From assembly GCF_947507565.1 (NCBI RefSeq), contig NC_089191.1:1240001-1304000 (forward strand): a DNA stretch of 64,000 nucleotides, read 5' to 3'. A program made the translations under genes and the position numbers. The DNA comes from Oscarella lobularis. Taxonomy: Eukaryota > Porifera > Homoscleromorpha > Homosclerophorida > Oscarellidae. A model generated the notes under the pieces. That model was not told where the DNA came from, did no database searches, and saw nothing but the letters and a program-made list of their open reading frames with translations. Below are positions 54,790-64,000 of the stretch, in pieces; position 1 is the first letter of the stretch, and every line of letters starts with the position of its first letter.

Positions 54790-56280
54790 CAAAATTACCC
54801 TCGAAGCCTACGAAAAGCATCTCGCGGATGTGTAACATGTATGTGTTAGCAGAGTATGTATGTGTTTATGTATGACGTAATTTCTGTGACGTTGGGTTGT
54901 ACATATAGGGATTGATGTGAGAGGAGGAGTGGGGGAATAAGAGGAGAGAGCGTGTTGGAGAGCACCACGGAATTGTCAGCGAACGCGAAGGATTACATTA
55001 GGAGGTCCCGCCGTGCGATTGCGCTCGTCCGCGCGGTTTAACAACTACAATGGCCGAATTCGTCCCGCCCGCTTCAATGCAGCCCACGACGCCTTCAACT
55101 CTTTCGGAGGACTGGTTCGCACTGCAATCGCCGCGACTTCGAGGAAGAAAGCAACATGGAAGAGGTACTGCTAAGCTTGTCTTCGGATGAAACAAAAAGT
55201 CATGGACGAATGAGCTAGCGAAAATCTCCTGAGTTATCCCTATCCACACCTTCGAGCAACCGTCGATCGAACGGTCGATCTCCCTTTGTCCTCTTCTACA
55301 CGCGATCCGAACCTTTCCTATAGTGTTCTCCGATGCTCTCGCAACCATCTATCTTGTTCATCTACGGCTTTTTTTGCGACGCTCCTTACGCTTTTTATCG
55401 CCCGTGAGTGCTAATTAGAACTGAACGATACTAGCACCCCCGTTTTTAATTTTTAATCGCTCTCTAAATTTGCACAGTCGTTCAATCGGCGCGTCTCACA
55501 GACTGCGTCTTAATCTTCCGCCACTCCATCGAGACAAGCGAGCCGTTGCGCGCGCGGACATCGACGTCGTCGAACTCGAGAGAATGGCCGACATTCATGA
55601 TTCACCGTTTAGTAAGTCGTTTGCGCGTTTGAAATTGTTTATGAATTGGGTACAAAAGACGGCAGCATCGCCGTATTAATAAAAGTTTTTGTAAAAGATT
55701 ATAAATCAAAATGAAAAAAACAAAAAGCGGCAAGGCGAAAGTCATTACGTATGTACCTCTAGTTTTCCCTTGTAACCTAAGAATGTGCAGTGTTTGTTCG
55801 CTTTGCTGGCCGTGTCTCTCGACCAATTCATTGAAAGGAAAAACGTTCAAATCGGTCTCTAAATGATATTTTTGGTCACACTTTTGCAAAATAACTAGTG
55901 TAATAGCTAACTCGTGGCAGTTATATAGAATTATTTAAAATTGTCTTTGTTTTGGCTTGCACGGACAGGTAGGCGGTCTATAAACGATTTTTATGTACGG
56001 TGTTTGAATGCTATTCCTGATCTCGCTTTTTCGTGCTTACGCCTTATACCATGCCTCTCCAGGAATGCTGACAGCATAGTATTGACCTGCACATCGGTCA
56101 GGTAATCCTGGCCTTTCCCTTGAATCGTCGCCAATGATTCAATCCGATTGATTCTCTTTCCTCTTCACCAGCTTTTGTATCGTTAGATTCGTTTTTTCTC
56201 TACTCGTCGCAAAACCTATTTCGGCGTCTTTCACTACTATACTACTGCAACAAGTTCGCACGCTAACCGTCTTACAACCC
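54790..56280. other. no gene recognised; one possible terminal exon
   Basis: A 69-residue plus-strand frame at 55470-55679 (RAVARADIDVVELERMADIH and FARLKLFMNWVQKTA) looks protein-like and could be a last exon, but no partner exon or family was recognised. The overlapping frames on the minus strand at 54998-55348 and 55602-55889 show no motifs. Confidence 0.35.
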
Positions 56281-56347
56281 TAATGCAGGTGGGGAGGGGT
56301 TCACGAACGCTCGCTAACAGATTCCGGTTTTTTCTAAGAACCATTTT

Positions 56348-56530
56348 GCTTGAATCTATTCACTTTAGCGTTTCTCTTGATTCGATTGTGGTCAGTGTCC
56401 TAATCCCTATCACTTGTGTTTTGAGCTCCGAACACCTTTCGTTTCGATTTTTGAGTCGCGGAAATTCTCGGCCGTGTTCCTTTTGATTGCTTGCTTTCCG
56501 TTAGCGCTTTATGTCCTCTTACTCTATTTC
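56348..56530 (+). repeat. third copy of the foldback arm from 2.98-3.2 kb
   Basis: Shares GATTCGATTGTGGTCAGTGT, CCTAATCCCTATCACTT, GAACACCTTTCGTTTCG and CCGTGTTCCTTTTGATTGCT with the arms at 2.98-3.20 and 3.54-3.74 kb, with about one difference in ten. Only one arm is present here. Confidence 0.75.
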
Positions 56531-56989
56531 GATATCTTCTAAACATCGTTCTGAATAGAACAAATTAATTGCAGACGTCTAGCAACGTATAATCTTCGAT
56601 TTTTCTGAGATGGCTCGTTGTTGCGTTGCTATGGAGAAATTTCCGCCGTACATCGAAATGCTGTTGCATACAGAGTGTTGGATGACATGGATTATGTCAT
56701 TCCAAGTTTTGAAGTTCTGCGCGTTCGTCTACATCGATGTATTTTTTTCGGTCATTCAGGACGACGGGTAAGAACGTGAATTGGTAGAGGGATTTATCAA
56801 CTCTGCAACTATTCGCGGTCAGATCTGTCCCAGAGCGATAGTTCCGTTGGAGAGCTGTGATATATTGGTACATTCTACAATATCTTCCTCGTTGTGCTAT
56901 GTTGTGTTCGGTTTGGTTAGTTTAGCGTGCTTTAACCTTTAAGAGAACTAAGGACAACATTTGGCATAGTCGACGTCGAACCGTTTCGC

Positions 56990-57890
56990 ATGTCATCGAC
57001 GGGAATTTCGCCGCCCGCTCCGTTCCTCCAGCCCCCAGGTGCGCTCCGTACCCGTGGCGCGACTGGTTTCGAACATTCAAGACGTACCTCGCGGCGACCG
57101 GAGTCGCGTCAGCCGACAGAAAGCTAGGTCTACTCCTTCCTTGTCTGAGGACGGAAGGGAAGCGAGTGTTTTTGACGTTTCCGCCTGCCGCGTTGTTTGA
57201 CGAAGCAAAGGATGCGTTGGCCGCACACTATGGATCCCGTATCAACACCATGGTGGAGCGGTTCAAGTTTGGTCAGCGTTTTCAGCATTTCAGGCGAGGC
57301 GGCTCAGGAGTATGTTACTGCTCTTCGAGTGCTCGTGGCGACGTGTGATTTAGGCCAGTTGGAAAACGAGATGATTTGCGATTAGTTGATCAAAGGCACT
57401 CGTTCTCAGAAAGTCCGTACGCGCTGATGGAAGCGGCGACTCTCACGGTCGACGACGCGCTTGTACTGACGACTCGGATCAAGGAGGCAGCTCAACAATC
57501 GCAAGATATCGCCTCAGCGGTTGGAGCACAGTCGTTGAGTTCGTCGGCACTTCCGCTGCCGGCCTTAGCTACACCTCTCCCGCTCAAGCGCTTTCAGTCG
57601 CAGCGCCGTCGCCGACAGTGGCAGCGTCCGCTGACGTGCAGCAAGTGTCCATGAGGAGCCCCTCTGGAACCGGGACCAAAAATTGCCCCAACTGCCATTT
57701 AGACCCACCGGGGTCCTCAGTGTCCGGCTCAGAACCAAAAGTGTCGCAAGTGCGGGAAAATGGGGCACTTCCGGCGCTGCTGTCGGGCAAATCGTCAGGG
57801 TGACGCGCCTCTACAGTCTCTCGAGGTTGCAGATGACGAAGGCGACGACTTGTCCGTATATCTGAATGCTGTCTCAGGAGGAAAAGGGTG
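56990..57890 (+). pseudogene. gag: gypsy Gag with two CCHC-like knuckles
   Basis: Begins at ATG 56990 (MSSTGISPPAPFLQPPG). Capsid-like FPPAALFDEAKDALAAHYGS at 57180, then shifted frames. Near 57680-57790 a frame reads NCPNCG and QKCRKCGKMGHFRRCC, zinc knuckles, followed by an acidic stretch. Split over at least three frames. Confidence 0.7.
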
Positions 57891-57906
57891 TTGAAGATTT
57901 GCGTGA

Positions 57907-58275
57907 GTGACGTTCAGGGGGGTACAAATTTCCTTCATTGTGGACATCGGCGCGCGCGTCCCGGTGCTAAACAAGGCTACGCACGACCACTATTTTTCCA
58001 AGATTGCACTCCGACCGTCAACGCTGAAGCTCCGCGGGTATGGCGGGTATCGGATCCGGGAGTTTGGAGTGATCAGGTTAGATGTCCGTCACGAAGGACA
58101 GTTGGTGCACAAGTTTGCGTTTCATATCACCGCCGAAGGCGCGAATCTGCTACCTGTTGACTTGTTTGACGCGTTGGAGTTTGCCGTTTCGACTCCGGAG
58201 TCTCGCCCAGCATCGATGGCGATTTCGAAAATTGAACAAGGAAGCGACGCTCATTCATCTCTGGATTTTTGGTGA
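57907..58275 (+). pseudogene. gypsy protease with altered active site
   Basis: The frame contains SFIVDIGARVPVLNKAT, where the retropepsin DTGA signature reads DIGA, so the catalytic loop has lost its Thr. Downstream FGVIRLDV and LPVDLFDALEF match the later protease strands. The end runs into a stop before RT. Confidence 0.7.
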
Positions 58276-58279
58276 CGGA

Positions 58280-59420
58280 GATCTCCGTCTATCTTCTCAG
58301 GCTTGGGTTCTGCCAAGAAGTTCATGCACCAGCCGCTCATTGACCCTTCGGTGTAGCCCTCAATGCAGCCGCTCCGTAGTGACAGAAGAGATTCGTCGTC
58401 TGGAGGGCGAAGGGATCATTGAGCGAATCGATGCGTCGCCGTGGGTTTTGAATCTGGTTATCGCCACAAAGAAATCGAACGAGATTCGTATGTGTCGGGT
58501 TGGTCGCAGTAAACAAGGCGGTGATTCCAGGGAAACACCCCCTGCCGACCTTGGATGAGCTGACGGCGGAGTTCAACTGCTCGTCGATCTATACCAAGCT
58601 AGATCTGAAGCAAGGCTATCTCCAGATTCCTCTGGCTCCCGAGTGTCGTTACCTTACGCATTTGTGTCGCACGAAGGGGTGTTCCAGTACACTCGTATGC
58701 CCTTCGGTCTCGCTTCAGCTCCAAGTGCGTTCCAAAAGGTTATGGATACCGTGCTCGCAGGTTTGCAGGGTAGCAGTCTACATGGACAACATCGTTTTCC
58801 ATTCGCCCTCGATGGACATTCATCGGCAATGCTTGCCCGCAGTTTTAGAGCGGTTTTGTCTTGCGGGGTTAACGCTCAACGTTCGGAAATGCCAATTCAA
58901 AGTTGACTCGGTGGAGTTTTTCGGTCATCACGTTTCCGCTTCGGGTTTCACCCCGCTGCAGTCCAACGTCGCCGCGGTTTTGAGTATTCCTGATCCGAAG
59001 TCGCCGAAGGATGTCGCTTCGTTTCTGGGAATAACGAACTTTTACGCTTGTTTTTTGCCCAATAATTCGACGGTTTCGGCACCTCTGCGTCGGCTGCTCA
59101 AAAAACACACTCCGGGGATGTGGACCAACGCCGAAGAGCTGGCGTTTCAGCCGCTGAACGACTTGATCACAACGCCTTCTGTGCTCGCCCACTTTGCGGT
59201 AGGAGCCGACACTTTTGTGACGTGCGATGCGTCGGGAACAGCTGTTGGTGCCGTCCTGTCGCAAGTTTCCGCCAACGGGGAACGTCCTGTTGCGTTTGCA
59301 TCAAAACCGCTTTGGGAGCGCGAATGTCGTTATTCCGAGAGCGAGCGGGAGGCGTTAGCCTGTGTGTTTGCTTGCGAGCATTGGGATATTTATCTTTGTG
59401 GTAGGCCGTTTATCATCTAG
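58280..59420 (+). pseudogene. pol: gypsy reverse transcriptase and start of RNase H, damaged active site
   Basis: 58500-59420 reads TKLDLKQGYLQIPLAPECR (motif A with catalytic Asp), a shifted motif B, AVYMDNIVFHSPS where the YxDD pair reads MDN, LTLNVRKCQFKVDSVEFFGH, VASFLGITNFYACF, and FVTCDASGTAVGAVLSQ and YSESEREALACVFACEHW of RNase H. Loss of the second Asp of YxDD indicates an inactive polymerase. The start (58280-58500) is in other frames. Confidence 0.8.
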
Positions 59421-60854
59421 CCCTCCTGTCTCTTCTCAATTCGCCAGGGTCGGGGGTCATAGACCGCTGCGTATCCATCGGTGGTTTGCTCGGCTCCGGC
59501 GGTACGCTTTTTAAAGGGGCACTGTAACGGTTTTTCGATTGTTGCCTAATCGCTTCGTCTCACCGATTGATGGCTTCCTACGAAGCGGTGCTTCTTCCAG
59601 CTCCTCCGCGTAGAATATATCGAACGTTTTCTCCTTCGGCAGCGCGCGCGCGAGCAAGGAACTATGACGTATAGAGTCCATTTCTATTCCCGTATATAGG
59701 TTCCCGCGATCTTTGTCAGCGTTTACACCGCTATTCGTCGGCCGCTTGATCCTTTCTCGTACGCGGACTACTACTAAGGTATAGAACATCGATAGTGTCC
59801 TATTTGGGGGATCGTAGCAGAAACCGTTACCGAAACCGGCGGTCACGCCCATTCGCTCCTTTATCGCTTTCTATTTCCATAATGGCGCGTGACGCCATCC
59901 ATACCGCTCCGCTGTAGCAGTATTAGTACTCTGAGTTATTCGCATATTCTCCAGCCTTTCTCCTGATCGTCTCTTAAGGTGGCAGTGGGGGTATGGAACA
60001 TTAGCTTCTTCAAAAAATTTTTTTTCTTTTTGTTTCTTTTTCTAATGATAATTAGTTTCGTAGTGTCTTTCTACGGAATAAATGCTACATTGGCGTCATT
60101 TGAGCCGTTTTCTAGAGTGCGTTAGCTCGGAAGCTAAACCGGAAGCGAGAAAACTGCTTTCTGTCTCGTTTATTTGACTCCTTACCTATTCGTTACCGCT
60201 CTCAACAAGCATCCAAGGTGGTTCTCGTTCGTTCGGTAGCGTCGCTTTTGCCCGCTTTCGATTGGAAGATCGATCTTCGAACATTTCGCTCAATTGCGCT
60301 TGTCTTTTGCAGCTTTTCGCGTCGAAATGAAGAAAAATGCTTCGTTCAGAGAAATATCAAGACAGGAAAAAGAGCGGCAGGAGGAAGAAGAACGGGACAA
60401 AGCTGGAATAAAAGCCGGGCCTCCTCCTGACGGGTGATCGTTCCCTTCGTTTCCGCCAAGTTTCAAAGCAACAGGTTATCGTCTGATTTCATTGGTGTAC
60501 CTGTCATCCGTTCTGTTGTCTTGCCTGTCCTGCAAATTCTGCCACTGCGAGAATGTGAAGCTAAAGTACGTTCAGTCATCATGTGTCCCGTGGGAAAAAA
60601 GGCTGGGCGATATTGATTTTGGAGGGCGTTTGCCTTCCACGGCCCGAATCAATATCAATGCTATGTCCTATCGTTTATACGCGTTTCTGCGTTTACTGTA
60701 GTGCATTAGTGCGTACAGTTTGAGCAGGAACGTAATTTCCGGTTTGTAATGTATGTAAGGCCGTCCTCCTGAGTCACGCCCATTTACGTAATTAATTGGT
60801 ACAAATGCACCGCTTCATACCAAAGGAAACTTTACTCGCTAAGGTCGTCTTCTG
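59421..60854. other. no gene recognised
   Basis: 59511-59535 (AAAGGGGCACTGTAACGG) and an inverted-like ACCGTTACC at about 59822 could be ends of a small element. The 113-residue minus-strand frame at 59852-59511 and short plus-strand frames at 60218-60700 match nothing known to me. The left end of the outer IS630/Tc1-like element should lie just below 60855; no TIR was recognised. Confidence 0.4.
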
Positions 60855-61044
60855 CTAAACCGTCCTCACTGTCTGAATCTTCGTTCTAATAACAAGCTCC
60901 TCTACCGCTTCTTCGACTAGGCCGTCGAACTCTCGGTAGTGATTCTCTACTTTTGTGATAACATGCCGCACACACGACGCCCACCGGTCAGAATCGACGT
61001 TTTCTATACCTTCCCGCGCGCAAACCTCGATCCCAGCCATAGTA

Positions 61045-62969
61045 CAGTAGAACCTCACTTTGCGACCACCTCAATTAGAAGACCACCTCGGAATAGCGAC
61101 CACTTTTGCTTTGACCGAACTGTTCCTGTACGAATTACTTACAAAAAAAACTCATTATTAAGACCACTCATAAATCGGAATTACGGACGCTTTAATGGTT
61201 CCTATACATGGTCTCGCGTCACAATTACGACCGAGCTTGCGCAGTTGCGACTCTTTGTCCCGGATCAGGCATGGCATCGTCGGTAAAGCAGGCTGCTGTC
61301 CGGAAGCGAAAGGATCTAACACTTGACGAAAAGATTGCGGTCATTCGTGCCAGTGCCGGTAAGAGTCAGCGACAGCTAGCAGAAGAATTCAAAATAAGCA
61401 AGACGCAAGTCTGCAATATTCTGCAACGACGTGACGACCTTCTTGAGATGCAAAGCCAAGCGAACCCGGCAAAAAAGCGACCTTCGTATGCTAGCAAATA
61501 TTCTGACATCGACGAGATAACGTGGCGATGGTTTTCGCGTGTTCGTGCCAGCAATATTCCAGTCAGCGGCCCTATGATCCAAGAAAAAGCCAAAGAATTT
61601 GCGACTCAGTTGAACAAGCCAGACTTCAAAGCGTCAAGTGGTTGGCTACAAAGATTCAAAGATAGGCATTTGATTCGAGAAGCATCAATCTCGGGTGAAA
61701 GGGGTAGCGTTGATCTACTTGACGTAGACGTTTGGGTCAGCACCTTGCCGGACCTGCTTCATAATTATCCTGTACAAAACATCTTTAACATGGACGAAAC
61801 TGGTCTACTGTTTCGCGCACTTCCGGACAAGACTTTGGCCGTGAGAGGGAGCGACTGCGCTGGAGGCAAGAAGTCAAAGGAACGGCTTACCGTTTCATTG
61901 TGTGTAAATGCCTTGGGAGAGTTCGAAACCCCTTTAGTTATTGGACGCGCTGCAACCCCACGATGCTTTCGCGGCATGGGGCCTCATTTGCTGCCGGTCA
62001 CATGGAAAGCCAACAGAAAAGCATGGATGACTGGGGATATTTTTCGAGAGTGGTTGCGGAAGTTTAACGCTAAGATGAAAGGTCAAAACAGAAAAGTTCT
62101 GTTATTTATCGATAATGCATCATCACATTCGAAGGAAACCCTCTCTAATGTGACAATGCATTTTTTGCCGCCTAACACTACATCTGTTCTACAACCGCTA
62201 GATCTTGGCGTCATTAGGAACGTAAAATGTCACTACCGCAATTTCGTTCTTCGAAATGTCTTGAGCAAGATAGAAAGTGGCCAAGGCGCTGAAACAATAG
62301 CAAAAAGCATCAACGTTTTAGACGCTTGCTATTGGATTAAAGAAGCTGTTAAAAAAGTCAAAGCCGACACAGTCAGAAAATGCTTCAGAAAAGGGGGCTT
62401 TGAAATAGCGGAAGGCGAAAGAAATGATATTGCGGACTGTGACGACGATGATGAAGATGTAGACGCGCTGCTTGCGTCTTCGCTAGAGTGTTTGGATGTA
62501 TCTGATCCTTGCTCCGTAGCTGAATACGCCGAAATTGATTCTGAAATCCCCACTGAGGAGTTAGCGAAAGGGTGGGAAGATGAATTGCTATCGGAGTTCG
62601 TAGAAGGAAATAGCCAAGGCGACCTAATAGAAGATAACAACAGCGGTGACGAAGACGAAATTGTGTGCCGCGTGAAGAACTTTTCCCAAGCGCTGACCAT
62701 CATTGATGATTTGACGACCTTTGCCGCAGAGAAAAACCTTGAACAAGTAATTTCCCATCTCTATCAGACTAAAGACATATTCCAAAACGCTTTATTGAAA
62801 GAAAGGCTGTCTGGACATCAGTCCACGTTGGATGATTACTTTAAAAAATAAAGTCTAGGTAGCGCACGTTAGAAGTTGACACCCACGCAATATTTGAAAA
62901 AGAGACCACCTCAGAAATGCGACCAGCTGACTCAATCCCGTGCCTGGTCGCATTTTTGAGGTTCTACTG
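61045..62969 (+). mobile_element. complete pogo/Tigger-type DNA transposon
   Basis: The 1925-bp element starts CAGTAGAACCTCACTTTGCG and ends in the inverted form (CAGTAGAACCTCAAAAATGC on the minus strand). TA flanks both sides (61043-61044, 62970-62971). GACCACCTC motifs repeat inside both ends as subterminal repeats. The transposase frame is uninterrupted. It is inserted in the coding sequence of an IS630/Tc1-like transposase. Confidence 0.92.
61271..62851 (+). CDS. pogo/Tigger-type transposase, intact
   Basis: 526 residues from the ATG at 61271 (MASSVKQAAVRKRKDLTLDE); an in-frame ATG at 61208 adds 21 residues that lie in the subterminal region and are less likely. Domains: psq-type helix-turn-helix (KIAVIRASAGKSQRQLAEEF, KISKTQVCNILQRR, about 15-65); CENP-B-type helix-turn-helix (VSGPMIQEKAKEFATQL, SGWLQRFKDRH, about 85-150); and DDE nuclease with catalytic Asp in FNMDETG, LFIDNASSH and QPLDLGVI (29 residues between the second and third, typical of pogo). 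An acidic tail (DCDDDDEDVDALL) and LDDYF end follow. It cuts and pastes at TA. No stop, shift or missing catalytic residue is seen, so it may be recently active. Confidence 0.93.
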   Translation: MASSVKQAAVRKRKDLTLDEKIAVIRASAGKSQRQLAEEFKISKTQVCNILQRRDDLLEMQSQANPAKKRPSYASKYSDIDEITWRWFSRVRASNIPVSGPMIQEKAKEFATQLNKPDFKASSGWLQRFKDRHLIREASISGERGSVDLLDVDVWVSTLPDLLHNYPVQNIFNMDETGLLFRALPDKTLAVRGSDCAGGKKSKERLTVSLCVNALGEFETPLVIGRAATPRCFRGMGPHLLPVTWKANRKAWMTGDIFREWLRKFNAKMKGQNRKVLLFIDNASSHSKETLSNVTMHFLPPNTTSVLQPLDLGVIRNVKCHYRNFVLRNVLSKIESGQGAETIAKSINVLDACYWIKEAVKKVKADTVRKCFRKGGFEIAEGERNDIADCDDDDEDVDALLASSLECLDVSDPCSVAEYAEIDSEIPTEELAKGWEDELLSEFVEGNSQGDLIEDNNSGDEDEIVCRVKNFSQALTIIDDLTTFAAEKNLEQVISHLYQTKDIFQNALLKERLSGHQSTLDDYFKK

Positions 62970-64000
62970 TAAAGACCTTATTATTGCGCGCTGCATATCC
63001 CTTTACTTGCGCCCAAACCAATTCGATAAGGTTTAGCTCGCAGTGCCCTACCGGTAGACGAATTAAGTCGAAGCCGAATTCGGCCGCTTTAATGTCCGTT
63101 AGATAAGTGGGCTTTGCATTCTGAGCTTTCACTGTCAGGAAGAGCTCGGCTTTTAGGCTTCGAGAATCGTATACTACGCCTCTTTTAGTGCGCCATTCCA
63201 TCATGAATTTTTTTGTACTGCTCTTGGTGGGAATTTTCTCAAATACGCTATTTTGATATTTAGCATTGTCTAAAACAATGACGGATCGAGGAGGACAGTT
63301 GGGAAGGAGCCTGTTCATAAACCATTCCATAAAATGTTCTATGTTCATCTCGTTGTGATAATCACCCGTCCCAGATTTTCCACGAAAGACAAGGTCTGCA
63401 TTGTCTATCCTCCTTCCCAACCTGTATGCAAAATTATTAGGCGTCCGCCCTTTCCCGAACCGCCTCGTCCGTCATAGTCTAGCCACGTCCGCTCAACTGT
63501 GTGGTGGGCGTTTAGCCAAGTTTCATCTAGATAAACGATAGGCCGCCCTTTGTCTCTATACCGCTTAATCAAACGGATACGCATGACGAGATGCTATTAT
63601 TCGGTTCTGCTCATATAGTCCTCTCTTTTTGTTTCGCAATTTGTACTTAAAGCCTATTTTCCGAATGATTTTGTAGAGAGACGTTCTCCCCAGAGAAAAT
63701 CGGCTTCACTTTTGAGAGCTCCCAACAATTTGCCTAATGTTGGAATCTCTCTTTCGGAATAAAATGTATGGATCCGTCTTCTTATTAGACCCTCCATGAA
63801 ATTTTCAGTGTCTTGGACAGACACCACATTCCCACGCTTTACGCTCCTTTTGGCAGGACTACTCACGTCTCCCTTCCCTTTTCGTTCACCAAGCCAGTTT
63901 TTTATCGATTGCCTAGAAATTCCCATCGCCTCAGAAGTGCGGTTCAACACGTTCTGAAGGTTAAGGGCATGTCCCAGTTGCTTCTCTTTATAAGTAATCG

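Larger units (their letters stand above)
56990..59420 (+). mobile_element. Ty3/gypsy element, gag to RNase H (copy 3)
   Basis: Plus-strand order: Gag with zinc knuckle, protease, RT and start of RNase H, ending abruptly at 59420 without integrase. Several frameshifts and stops. Upstream, TTTGGCATAGTCGACG at about 56960 may be a primer-binding site; no LTR was recognised on either side. Confidence 0.8.
60855..63990 (-). pseudogene. IS630/Tc1-like DDE transposase, split by the pogo element
   Basis: From the right edge on the minus strand: NRTSEAMGISRQSIKNWLGE (helix-turn-helix), SLYKIIRKIGFKYKLRNKKR, RPIVYLDETWLNAHHTVERT (first Asp), DYDGRGGSGKG, SVIVLDNAKYQNSVF (second Asp), LPVGHCELNLIELVWAQVKG (Glu), NNKVFT at 62972. 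The pogo element follows; then from 61044 MAGIEVCAREGIENVDSDRW, HYREFDGLVEEAVEELVI to 60855. Removing the pogo element and one TA rejoins the two parts in frame. About 81 residues separate the second Asp from the Glu. Frame changes occur near 63425 and 60890. Its right end is outside the window. Confidence 0.8.

Overview
The window is eukaryotic and almost certainly from an animal. Coding segments are broken by short GT-AG introns (mostly 45-75 bp). The host-type genes include a secreted or membrane Ig/FN3 receptor, a fibrocystin-L (PKHD1L1) homologue, an MFS transporter and a CARD-like exon. There is also a nuclear copy of animal-type mitochondrial ND5 and cytochrome b. The mix of mobile elements (Ty3/gypsy, LINE, P/THAP9-like, hAT, pogo, IS630/Tc1-like, PIF1-OTU helicase, RecQ-like helicase, DUF6589-like proteins) and the compact introns suggest a sponge or another early-branching marine invertebrate. 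That assignment is inference; nothing in the window names the species.

Layout. 1-2.3 kb: 5' part of a gypsy element on the minus strand, cut by the window edge. 2.3-7.4 kb: repeats (G-rich tract, tRNA-derived SINE, foldback element, TIR-like ends) and a gypsy integrase relic. 7.4-11.7 kb: RT fragment, RecQ relic A, a second gypsy gag/protease block with an LTR, and a 640-bp foldback element. 12.4-15.6 kb: an intact seven-exon gene with a C-terminal RING-like domain and transposase-like middle. 18.1-21.1 kb: RecQ copy B (+) meeting a DUF6589 gene (-) tail to tail, the latter split by a chimeric NUMT. 21.5-28.2 kb: P-type transposase relic, hAT relic, LINE. 30.5-33.5 kb: PKHD1L1 homologue. 35.1-46.9 kb: RecQ copy C (+) meeting DUF6589 copy 3 (-) tail to tail. 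This pair is interrupted by a 6-kb insertion (MFS gene, CARD-like exon, P-type transposase) and by a Tc1-type MITE. 49.1-54.8 kb: PIF1 helicase with a C-terminal OTU protease (-), split by a 3.4-kb segment that carries the Ig/FN3 gene. 57.0-59.4 kb: third gypsy element with damaged active sites. 60.9-64 kb: IS630/Tc1-like transposase (-) with a complete pogo/Tigger-type transposon inserted in it at a TA.

The main candidate for an undescribed system is the pairing of a RecQ-like helicase gene with a DUF6589-like gene, in the same convergent arrangement and almost touching or overlapping at their 3' ends, at two separate places. One partner carries an RFX-like winged-helix N-terminus. The arrangement looks like a two-gene mobile element. 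A second theme is that many otherwise good reading frames carry single-base shifts, several of them in homopolymers, which could be consensus error as much as decay.

Family names are given from recognition of motifs by eye; no search was run. Exon ends were placed by reading GT/AG sites and frame, and are least certain in the relics.
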